Positions 17,894 to 24,853 of a stretch of 64,000 nt of DNA are shown here, in pieces; the first letter of the stretch is position 1, and each line of letters opens with the position of its first letter. This DNA comes from G965276675 sp965276675 (GTDB lineage Bacteria > Acidobacteriota > Terriglobia > Terriglobales > Acidobacteriaceae): contig OZ255624.1 of the NCBI GenBank assembly GCA_965276675.1, positions 3,720,001 through 3,784,000 on the forward strand, written 5' to 3'. The notes below the pieces were generated by a model. The model was not told the DNA's origin and made no database searches. It worked only from the letters and a program-made list of their open reading frames with translations. The translations under genes and the position numbers were made by a program.

Positions 17894-17930
17894 GTGGAAA
17901 AGAATTCCACGCGGTGTCCAAAATGGACAC
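17894..17930 (-). promoter_or_regulatory. 37-bp double palindrome upstream of the trb operon
   Basis: On the plus strand: GTGGAAAAGAATTCCAC (17894-17910), 3 bp, then GTGTCCAAAATGGACAC (17914-17930). Each is a perfect 6+5+6 inverted repeat. The same pair, with the same 3-bp spacing, recurs in opposite orientation at 26589-26625, upstream of the excisionase. It is probably an operator pair. The rest of the 350-bp gap (17809-18162) has no supported gene. Confidence 0.8.
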
Positions 17931-18162
17931 CCAGATAACAATGGACCGTGGCAGAGCAGCCGCCAGAATTGGCGGACGAAGCCATTCAAATGGGAACTCA
18001 AGACAAACTCGTTGGAAGCAGTGAATTTACCGCGCAAACTGCGCGGAGATGCTCATTCCCACGATGTCAGGCAAGAATCCGCGGGACCGCCGCGGGTCAA
18101 GGCTGGAGAATTACAACTCAGACGAGAGGTCGCCTTGAGGCGCGGTGGGCACGCGGGCACAC

Positions 18163-18876
18163 TCAGCACGACGTGGGAATGAGTACCGGAGAGGACCGCT
18201 TTGCGATCCTCTCTTTTACTCTCTCCATTCTCTGTGAAGCCGCCTCGTGGTATTCGGCATCCAACTCTATTCCGATATACTTGCGACCTGTAAGGAGCGC
18301 TGCAGCGCAGGTGCTTCCGCTCCCGCAGAAGGCATCGAGAACTACATCGCCAGGAAGTGAGTATGCCCGAATGATAGGTACCAGGGACATCGCAGCCTTC
18401 TGTGTGGGATGCAGCTTGTTTCCCGTGAACAGCAGCTGCTGAACATCTGGTAGCGCGCCGCCTATCATCGGCGGACGACCTTTCGCCAGCAGATATGCCT
18501 GCTCATGTTGATATTTGAGGAAGTCGGTAGCTTTCGTCGTGTACGACTCGCGAAACACTAGATGACCCACGGGACGAAAACCCGCTTCGCGCCATGCCTC
18601 TAGGAACTTCTCTGCGCGCGGCCAGCCATAGAAGCAAAGCATCAAGCGATTGTGCTTGAGGACTCGATAGGCTTCTGCCATCGCTGGCTTGAGCCAATTG
18701 GCTTCAGTATCGTTCTGAAGCGTGCGACCCTGCCGGTCGCGATAGTTCACCAGATATGGCGGATCCGTGAGGATGAAATCCACACTGTTTGCTGGCATCT
18801 GGCGCATCACCTGGATGCAGTCCCCGTACGTAACGGTGTTGGTTAGCTGATGCTGGATTGTAATTTGTGCTTGCAT
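18163..18876 (-). CDS. DNA N6-adenine or N4-cytosine methyltransferase
   Basis: ATG at 18876 with AAGGAG about 10 bp upstream; an upstream in-frame start at 18954 lies inside the conserved leader and is rejected. The 237-residue protein carries motif IV TDPPYLVNYRDR near 38-49, the region KLHPTQKAAMSLVPIIRAYS, and motif I LDAFCGSGSTCAAALLTGRKYIGIEL near the C-terminus. Catalytic motif before AdoMet motif makes it beta-class. There is no partner nuclease, so it is an orphan, probably anti-restriction or regulatory. Confidence 0.9.
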   Translation of the reverse strand: MQAQITIQHQLTNTVTYGDCIQVMRQMPANSVDFILTDPPYLVNYRDRQGRTLQNDTEANWLKPAMAEAYRVLKHNRLMLCFYGWPRAEKFLEAWREAGFRPVGHLVFRESYTTKATDFLKYQHEQAYLLAKGRPPMIGGALPDVQQLLFTGNKLHPTQKAAMSLVPIIRAYSLPGDVVLDAFCGSGSTCAAALLTGRKYIGIELDAEYHEAASQRMERVKERIAKRSSPVLIPTSC

Positions 18877-18955
18877 GACCTTGATCTCCTTTGTGGTCCC
18901 GGAGTGTTCTCTCAGGACACAGCCCCGTAGGGCGCGAGAGAGGGCTGCTCCCAAG
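18877..18955 (-). promoter_or_regulatory. Methyltransferase 5' leader shared with ssb, with a GTGTTC/GGACAC palindrome
   Basis: It shares the ordered blocks listed for the ssb leader (CTTGGGAGC at 18947-18955 on the minus strand, CTCGCG, TGTCC-GAG, TCCGGG, AGGAGA). It also contains GTGTTCTCTCAGGACAC (18904-18920), a one-mismatch version of the GTGTCC-N5-GGACAC operator half. The second GTGGAA-N5-TTCCAC palindrome is absent here. Confidence 0.5.
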
Positions 18956-19122
18956 ACTGGCGGGATGCTTTTTCGGGGGGACCTTTAGGGGGAGCCGAAA
19001 CCCGCAGGGCGTCTGCCGGTAACGCCTATTTTCCAGTGAAGGATTCATAGGTAGCGGCAGACGAAGCAGAATCCCGCCAGTCGCCGGGCGCAGCCTGCAT
19101 CTCTCTCGCGGTGCCTGAGAGA
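18904..19122. repeat. Long imperfect palindrome upstream of the methyltransferase gene
   Basis: Three blocks recur in inverted order on the two sides: GTRTTCTCTCAGG, CGCGAGAGAG and GACTGGCGGGATKC. The centre holds a nested hairpin with perfect arms CGTCTGCCG (19010-19018) and CGGCAGACG (19055-19063), plus CCTAT/ATAGG inside. Just beyond the right arm a weak match to the methyltransferase start region (GGAGAT, CAAGCA, CCAGC) suggests a decayed inverted copy. From 19123 to 19293 I see no gene. Confidence 0.6.
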
Positions 19123-19293
19123 ATACGCAGGAACCTACGGAGATTGATCAGCTTACAAGCATAGAAACAACTACCCAGCTCCCTCGCAACAGGCAACGTA
19201 GTCGACTCTAGAGCGGACGGTAACAAGCAAGCATAACGCTGCACAATGGTAGCATTATGTAATCGGAAGTTCGGTGACCATTGTCGAAGGCGC

Positions 19294-19485
19294 TTATTTG
19301 CCGGCAAGTATCCGTTGCGCGTGTTCCAGGGCAGCGAGGGCGACGAAACTGCTGAGGCTGCGGCGTTCCAGCTTTGCCGCCTTCTCCAGCAGTCGACGTT
19401 CTTCCTGGGTGTAATAGGAAAACACTTTCGCTCCAAGTGGGGACTTGCCGGTGCGCCGGGAAGGAATGTGATCCCTTTTGGCCAC
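19294..19485 (-). CDS. Small DUF1778/CopG-like ribbon-helix-helix protein
   Basis: 63 residues starting at GTG 19485 with AGAGG 4 bp upstream. A basic N-terminus is followed by VFSYYTQEERRLLEKAAKLE and RSLSSFVALAALEHAQRIL, the helix pair of CopG/DUF1778-type regulators. These act as antitoxins or plasmid regulators; no toxin gene is adjacent, so a regulator of the element is more likely. It is divergent from the next gene with 161 bp between. Confidence 0.6.
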   Translation of the reverse strand: MAKRDHIPSRRTGKSPLGAKVFSYYTQEERRLLEKAAKLERRSLSSFVALAALEHAQRILAGK

Positions 19486-19646
19486 CGGCCTCTATGGTAC
19501 TACTGCACTACATAACAGAGACATTGTGCCCGATCTCGTGACCCAACAACGAGAAGGCACCGGAAAGAAAAACCGACTTTATGCGACGTTCGTAAACCTA
19601 TGTAAGAGTTTGATCGTTGTCTGCTTGCGAAAGGATAGAAGGTCTT

Positions 19647-19898
19647 ATGGCGAAAGGAAAACACCAGTCTCACGTGTTGGACATGGGCGAAGCAGCCGCT
19701 GGGAAAGCAGTATTGTTTGAGGTACTTGGCACCAAGCGCACCGATCAGGATAAAGAAGGACGGACGATACATATAGCGGCGCTGTCTCTCGAAGAGATCA
19801 TCCGGTACATCAGAACTTGTCACCCGGATCTCGACATCGCGGAAGTGAAAGTCAAAGGACAGATCGAGGTCCTTTCCAGTTCGGAACACCTTGGTTAA
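19647..19898 (+). CDS. Small hypothetical protein
   Basis: 83 residues from ATG 19647, preceded by AAGGATAGAAGG. The product is charged and soluble, with VLFEVLGTKRTDQDKEG, LSLEEIIRYIRT and EVKVKGQIEVLSS segments that predict a small alpha/beta fold. No family is recognised. Confidence 0.5.
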   Translation: MAKGKHQSHVLDMGEAAAGKAVLFEVLGTKRTDQDKEGRTIHIAALSLEEIIRYIRTCHPDLDIAEVKVKGQIEVLSSSEHLG

Positions 19899-20326
19899 GC
19901 CGTTCGCTCCTATGGTTGTGGATAAACCGAGTGGAGGGGCCGGAAATCGGCACAAAACACTCCGTTAGCGAAAAGATGATTTTTCGCTCGGATCAAGGCT
20001 GCTTTTTGGGGAAAGTCGTTCTTGTAGAAGGAAACGGATTATCCGGTTCACACCGGCCTGTACGGCCCGCCACTGAGGTGCTTTGCTGTTTATGGACCTA
20101 ATTCACCCACCAAACGGTAAGAAAAATGCGTGGCAGACTCGCTGCACATTGGCCGATTCTTTTTCTGTCTTCGTTTCGTGTCGAGCCGTATTTTTGGTGT
20201 CGCAAATCACCGCGGCAAGAGAGCACCGAGGGTGGGTGTCTCGTCAAAGGCATTGGAACCCCTGCTGAACCCGGATGTAGGTTGCCGTTTCACCGACATG
20301 GTGTAATGTGGTGAAGAGGACAATCC
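19899..20326. other. 428-bp spacer with a hairpin and one DnaA-box-like 9-mer
   Basis: No supported gene. AGCGAAAA (19967-19974) and TTTTCGCT (19981-19988) form an 8-bp stem with a 6-nt loop and flanking T run, a plausible terminator for the small gene upstream. TGTGGATAA at 19917-19925 is a consensus DnaA 9-mer, but a single copy is expected by chance about once per window of this size. The 3' part should hold the promoter of the defence operon. Confidence 0.4.
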
Positions 20327-20530
20327 ATGATCATGCCAGCGAAGAAACCAGTTGCCGACGGCAACACACAAAGCGCCGCCTGTGTACGCGCCTCGATCAG
20401 TTTCCCACCGGAAATCTACGAAACTCTCGAAACGATCGCCAAAGAGAAGAAAGTCTCTCTGGCCTGGGTGGTGCGTGAGGCTGCGGAGAAGTACATAGCG
20501 GACAAGTGGCCGCTCCTGGCGGGGTCCTAG
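20327..20530 (+). CDS. CopG-like ribbon-helix-helix regulator at the head of the defence operon
   Basis: 67 residues from ATG 20327 with GAGGA 7 bp upstream. The core ACVRASISFPPEIYETLETIAKEKK followed by LAWVVREAAEKYIAD is a standard RHH_1 pattern: one beta strand, then two helices. Its stop is 3 bp before the vsr start. Position suggests it regulates the restriction/Argonaute operon; that is inference. Confidence 0.72.
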   Translation: MIMPAKKPVADGNTQSAACVRASISFPPEIYETLETIAKEKKVSLAWVVREAAEKYIADKWPLLAGS

Positions 20531-20533
20531 AGT

Positions 20534-20950
20534 GTGGCCGATCACGTTGATCGCGCAAAGCGTTCCCTTATCATGGGGGCTGTCCATTCCAAGAATACTG
20601 GCCCCGAAATGGCTGTCCGCAAGATCGTTCACGCTCTCGGGTATCGCTACCGGCTTCACGTCTCGACGCTTCCCGGTCGGCCCGATCTGGTTTTCCCGGC
20701 GAGGCGTAAAGTCGTTTTCGTACATGGGTGCTATTGGCATCGGCATAAGAGCTGTCGATATGCCACTTCACCGAAAACCAATTGCGAGTTCTGGGAGGCC
20801 AAGTTCGCGGCGAATGTCTCCCGTGATCGTCGGACACAACGGGAACTGAAGAAGATGGGTTGGGCGGTATTTACAGTGTGGCAATGCGAACTGAAGAAAC
20901 CCGAACGATTGACGGAGCGGCTCAATGACTTTCTTTCGAATGGCGAATGA
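20534..20950 (+). CDS. vsr: Very short patch repair endonuclease
   Basis: 138 residues from GTG 20534. Vsr nicks 5' of T in T:G mismatches arising by deamination of 5-methylcytosine, limiting mutation at methylated sites. Visible landmarks: RSLIMGAVHSKNTGPEMAVRK at the N-terminus, the catalytic stretch LPGRPDLVFPARRKVVFVHGCYWH (active-site Asp in GRPD, zinc/structural Cys-His), FWEAKFAANVSRD and GWAVFTVWQCEL. It overlaps the methyltransferase by 26 bp, the usual vsr/dcm pairing. Confidence 0.95.
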   Translation: MADHVDRAKRSLIMGAVHSKNTGPEMAVRKIVHALGYRYRLHVSTLPGRPDLVFPARRKVVFVHGCYWHRHKSCRYATSPKTNCEFWEAKFAANVSRDRRTQRELKKMGWAVFTVWQCELKKPERLTERLNDFLSNGE

Positions 20951-22229
20951 GCAAAACATTGCGCCGCGCCCGATCGGAATCGACCTGTTCGCCGGTGTTG
21001 GAGGACTGTCTCTCGGGTTCGAGCGAGCTGGGTTCGATGTGGTCGCTGCTGTCGAAATCGATCCGGTACACTGCGCGGTCCATGAGTTCAACTTTCCGAA
21101 CGCGGCAACGATCTGCAAGAGTGTGACCGATCTCGACAGCGAGGAAATCCGTCGAAAAGCCGGAGTCGGCGATCGGGACATAGATGTCGTCTTCGGCGGC
21201 GCACCTTGCCAAGGATTTTCACTGATCGGGAAACGCGCTCTCGATGATCCGCGCAATAGCCTGGTGCACCACTTTGTACGTTTAGTGCTTGAACTTCGGC
21301 CCAAGTATTTTGTATTTGAGAACGTCAAAGGACTAACGGTTGGGGCTCATAAAAAATTCCTGCAGGAGATCATTGAAGCGTTCCAAGCGGACGGCACTTA
21401 CGGTGTCGTTACGGACTACCGCGTTCTGAACGCTGCGGATTACGGCGTTCCTCAAGATAGGCGGCGGCTGTTTTTGCTCGGTGCGCGCAAAGAACTCGAC
21501 CTTCCCATGTACCCTGAAGCGCGGCGCCGAGTGACCGTAGCCGAGGCGATCGGCGATTTACCTGAAGTCGAGGAATTTCCCGCTCTCATCGAAAGCGATT
21601 GGATTCCGGCTAAGTACAAAACATCCTCGGCCTACGCGAAGACATTGCGCGGTTTGCTGAACGATCCATACGACTTTTCGCACCGCCGCGAATTTGATCG
21701 GCATATTCTTACGTCCAGTCTCCGCACCTATCACACTCCCTTGTCCCGAAAGAGATTCGCTGCGACCCCATGCGGAGAAACGGAACTCGTCAGCCGATTT
21801 CATAAACTCGATCCCGATGGCGTTTGCAATACCCTCCGCGCGGGGACGAACAGCGACCGGGGTGCGTTCACCTCGCCACGGCCAATACACCCATACACAC
21901 CGCGCTGCATCACGGTACGTGAGGCCGCGAGACTCCATTCATACCCCGATTGGTTCCGCTTCCACGTCACGAAATGGCACGGCTTCAGACAGATAGGAAA
22001 TTCGGTGCCCCCTTTGCTGGCTCAGGCGGTAGCGGAAATGCTTATTGCGGCTTTGCACATCCATCCGACGGTTCCAGAAATCACTCTCAGCCTCGGAGAT
22101 ACCGCTCTTCTGTCGTACACGATGGCCGATGCCGCTAAATATTTCGGAGTTCCTCGGAATACCATCGCCAAACGTGAACGGCTCATCGATCGGATCGCGC
22201 GGGAAGAGCAGGGGAGACTTTACGCATGA
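20925..22229 (+). CDS. Type II DNA (cytosine-5) methyltransferase with an appended HTH
   Basis: 434 residues. Start 20925 has GGAGCGG 4-5 bp upstream, while the next ATG (20940) has none. Motif I IDLFAGVGGLSLGFERAGF, motif IV GAPCQGFSLIGKR, motif VI FENVKGL, motif VIII PQDRRRLFLLG and motif X QIGNSVPPLLAQAV are all present. The last 45 residues add MADAAKYFGVPRNTIAKRE, a helix-turn-helix-like motif, which could allow autoregulation. With vsr upstream and a putative nuclease 4 bp overlapping downstream, it forms a type II restriction-modification system; the target is unknown. Confidence 0.93.
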   Translation: MTFFRMANEQNIAPRPIGIDLFAGVGGLSLGFERAGFDVVAAVEIDPVHCAVHEFNFPNAATICKSVTDLDSEEIRRKAGVGDRDIDVVFGGAPCQGFSLIGKRALDDPRNSLVHHFVRLVLELRPKYFVFENVKGLTVGAHKKFLQEIIEAFQADGTYGVVTDYRVLNAADYGVPQDRRRLFLLGARKELDLPMYPEARRRVTVAEAIGDLPEVEEFPALIESDWIPAKYKTSSAYAKTLRGLLNDPYDFSHRREFDRHILTSSLRTYHTPLSRKRFAATPCGETELVSRFHKLDPDGVCNTLRAGTNSDRGAFTSPRPIHPYTPRCITVREAARLHSYPDWFRFHVTKWHGFRQIGNSVPPLLAQAVAEMLIAALHIHPTVPEITLSLGDTALLSYTMADAAKYFGVPRNTIAKRERLIDRIAREEQGRLYA

Positions 22230-23059
22230 ATGACGATGTGGAACTGCCGAAGACGGCCAAAGCGGTTGCACGGTACAAACAGATCATTGAAGCGGTATTT
22301 CATCGCTACTGGAAGAAGGGTGCAACGGAGTTCGTGTTCGGGCGTGACGATCTTCGGCAAGTTTGCGAAGCCCTCAAGATCGAACCACCGAAGAATCTTG
22401 GCGATATTATCTACGCCTTCCGTTACCGCCAAAGTCTTCCCAAATCGATTCTGGAGACGCAGCCGCACGATAGAGCATGGCTAATCCTCGGCGACGGCGA
22501 CGCAAAGTACCGCTTTCGTCTCAACAAACTTACCCATATAAAGCCTACGAACGGGCTTCTCGTCCGCAAGATTCCAGACGCAACGCCGGAGATCATCTCG
22601 GGCTATGCTCTGACCGATGAGCAAGCTCTTCTTGCCAAAGTTCGTTACAACCGGTTGATCGACATATTCCTGGGGGTGACCGCTTATTCGCTGCAAAATC
22701 ATCTCCGTACAAAGATCCCCAACTATGGGCAGATCGAAATCGATGAACTGTATGTCGGTCTCGATACCAGGGGCGCTCAATACATCATCCCGGTGCAAGC
22801 CAAAGGCGGTTCGGACATCCTCGGAGTAATTCAGACGATTCAGGATGTCACATTCTGCCAAACGGAAAAGCGCTATAGCGATTGCATCCCTCGCGCGGTG
22901 TCGGCGCAATTCTTGGCAGACGACACGATCGCACTTTTCGAGACGACGTTCGACGGCGATGAAGTGTCGATTATGCGCGAACGCCATTACAAACTTACGG
23001 AAGCCGATGCAATCACGGCATCCGATCTGAAGCGCTACAAGACTCCCGAACCCGACTGA
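22226..23059 (+). CDS. Putative type II restriction endonuclease, PD-(D/E)xK-like
   Basis: 277 residues, starting at ATG 22226 overlapping the methyltransferase stop by 4 bp. No named family is evident, but the middle shows IEIDELYVGLDTRG followed by YIIPVQAKGG. An acidic pair, a strand and then Q-x-K is a known variant of the PD-(D/E)xK active site. The N-terminal domain has FVFGRDDLRQVCEAL and DIIYAFRYRQSLP, possibly winged-helix. Tight linkage to vsr and the methyltransferase makes a restriction enzyme by far the likeliest role. Base composition is lower in GC than the trb genes. Confidence 0.72.
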   Translation: MNDDVELPKTAKAVARYKQIIEAVFHRYWKKGATEFVFGRDDLRQVCEALKIEPPKNLGDIIYAFRYRQSLPKSILETQPHDRAWLILGDGDAKYRFRLNKLTHIKPTNGLLVRKIPDATPEIISGYALTDEQALLAKVRYNRLIDIFLGVTAYSLQNHLRTKIPNYGQIEIDELYVGLDTRGAQYIIPVQAKGGSDILGVIQTIQDVTFCQTEKRYSDCIPRAVSAQFLADDTIALFETTFDGDEVSIMRERHYKLTEADAITASDLKRYKTPEPD

Positions 23060-23112
23060 TCTATTGCTTCAAGGCAGCTCCCATTTCAGAGAACGCGGCG
23101 CAGTGAACGCAT

Positions 23113-24720
23113 ATGGATGAACCCGGAAAGGTCGCACAAATTGGCGCGGACGATTTTGCCCGGCGGTTTTCGTTGCGGGCTGCCAACGTCATTTGGTTGC
23201 TTGGCGCAGGAGCGTCGGCTTCAGCAGGTATACCGACAGCTTCCGACATGGTGTGGGAGTTTAAGCAGCAACTGTTCATCAGCCAGCGGCGCGTCTCGCA
23301 AAGCTCGGTGGCCGATCTATCCAGCCCAGCCATTCGTTCGCAACTGCAAGCGCATATCGACTCCCTGAAAACAATGCCGTTTCCCGGCGCTGCGGATGAA
23401 TACGCCGCGTTGTTTGAAGCGGCCTATCCAGCGGAGCAAGATCGGCGCATTTATGTAGACGCCAAAGTCAAAGGGGCGAAGCCATCTTACGGTCATTTGG
23501 CATTGGCAACGCTCATGCGGGCCGGTCTTTCCAAGATCGCCTGGACTACAAATTTCGATTCGCTAGTCGCCGATGCTTGCGCGAAGGTGTACGACGGTAC
23601 CGGTGCATTGACGACAGTGGCTCTGGACGCTCCCGATCTTGCGTCGCAAAGCATCGGCGACGGACGGTGGCCGATCGAGGTAAAGCTGCACGGCGACTTT
23701 CGGTCGAGACGGCTGAAGAATACCAGCGATGAACTTCGCCATCAGGACCAACGATTGCGCCAAGTGCTCATAGAAAGCTGTCATCGCTTCGGTCTCGTGG
23801 TAGCGGGGTATAGCGGACGGGACAGTTCGGTCATGGATGCCCTCGGTCAAGCCGTCGCGCAACCGGGTGCGTTCCCTTCGGGTTTGTTTTGGCTGCATCG
23901 AGGGGAAGAGCCTCCCTTTGGCCGAGTCGAGGAACTCCTAACGCTTGCGGAAAAGGCCGGGGTGGAGTCCGCACTTGTAAGGGTAGAAAACTTCGATGAG
24001 GTGATGCGCGATCTCGTGCGTATCGCGAAAGGCATAGACACTTCGGTTCTTCAATCCTATGCGACCGATCGACGTAGGTGGAGTGCCGCTCCAACTCCTC
24101 AAGGGAGCAAAGGCTGGCCAGTGGTGCGCCTCAACGCTTTACCCGTGGTTTTGTCTCCCACTGTTTGCAGACGTGTCGTCTGCAACATTGGTGGCTATGC
24201 GGAGGCTCGCGCCGCAGTCGGTCTAGCGGAAGTCGATCTTCCGGTCGCTCGCGTAAGAGCCGGAGTGCTAATTTACGGTGCCGATGCAGATGTACGCAAA
24301 GCGTTCACTCCGCATGGCATAACCGAATTCGACTTGCACACGATTGAAACCAAGCGTCTGCGGTACGACTCAGGGGAGCGTGGACTGATGCGTGAGGCAT
24401 TGACCCGCGCAATCTGTAGAGAAAGAAAGCTCACCTCCATCCGCCGTAGCAGTTCGGACTTGTTGATACCGGTAAACGTCCAGGACGAAAATTGGAAAGC
24501 GCTCCGTGGTCTCGTCGGTAATCTTAGCGGAACGGTGTCGGGCTTTTCAGAGCTGCAGTGGTTTGAGGGAGTCGGCATACGTCTCGACTGGGCGGACAAC
24601 CGGCTGTGGTTGTTGATCGAACCTCGGACCGTCTTCATCGGTAGAACTGAGACTAATAAGGCGGCGGCTACTGATTTTGCGAGAGAGAGAGAACGGTCAA
24701 ACGGTACAACCGGCAACTGA
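23113..24720 (+). CDS. SIR2-APAZ effector of a short-Argonaute (SPARSA-type) defence system
   Basis: 535 residues. An N-terminal SIR2-like NADase domain (about 20-290) shows GAGASASAGIP at 31-41, TTNFDSL at 145-151 (with the catalytic-type Asn), KLHGDFRS at 191-198 and VAGYSGRD at 230-237. Residues from about 320 to the end match the place of the APAZ domain found only with short pAgos. In studied SPARSA systems the SIR2-APAZ/pAgo heterodimer, on guide RNA-directed recognition of invader DNA, degrades NAD+ and kills or arrests the cell. No strong ribosome binding site is visible; start 53 bp after the nuclease gene. Confidence 0.9.
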   Translation: MDEPGKVAQIGADDFARRFSLRAANVIWLLGAGASASAGIPTASDMVWEFKQQLFISQRRVSQSSVADLSSPAIRSQLQAHIDSLKTMPFPGAADEYAALFEAAYPAEQDRRIYVDAKVKGAKPSYGHLALATLMRAGLSKIAWTTNFDSLVADACAKVYDGTGALTTVALDAPDLASQSIGDGRWPIEVKLHGDFRSRRLKNTSDELRHQDQRLRQVLIESCHRFGLVVAGYSGRDSSVMDALGQAVAQPGAFPSGLFWLHRGEEPPFGRVEELLTLAEKAGVESALVRVENFDEVMRDLVRIAKGIDTSVLQSYATDRRRWSAAPTPQGSKGWPVVRLNALPVVLSPTVCRRVVCNIGGYAEARAAVGLAEVDLPVARVRAGVLIYGADADVRKAFTPHGITEFDLHTIETKRLRYDSGERGLMREALTRAICRERKLTSIRRSSSDLLIPVNVQDENWKALRGLVGNLSGTVSGFSELQWFEGVGIRLDWADNRLWLLIEPRTVFIGRTETNKAAATDFARERERSNGTTGN

Positions 24721-24853
24721 ACGATCTATTGGCGTTTTGGGCGGGCTCGCTGGCCGGGAATGGAACCGACTTGCGGGCGTTGGGTGTTGGCGATGGCGTC
24801 GATGCCGTTTTTAGGCTCTCTTCGGACACTGGGTTTTCACGGAGGTTGGGGGT

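Noticed and set aside
19917..19925. Consensus DnaA box TGTGGATAA as an origin of replication
   Set aside because: It is a single 9-mer with no cluster, iterons or replication gene; about half a copy is expected by chance in 64 kb on both strands.
23113..24720. A housekeeping sirtuin protein deacetylase
   Set aside because: The zinc-binding cysteine quartet of class sirtuins is missing, a long APAZ-like C-terminus is present, and the neighbour is a short pAgo.
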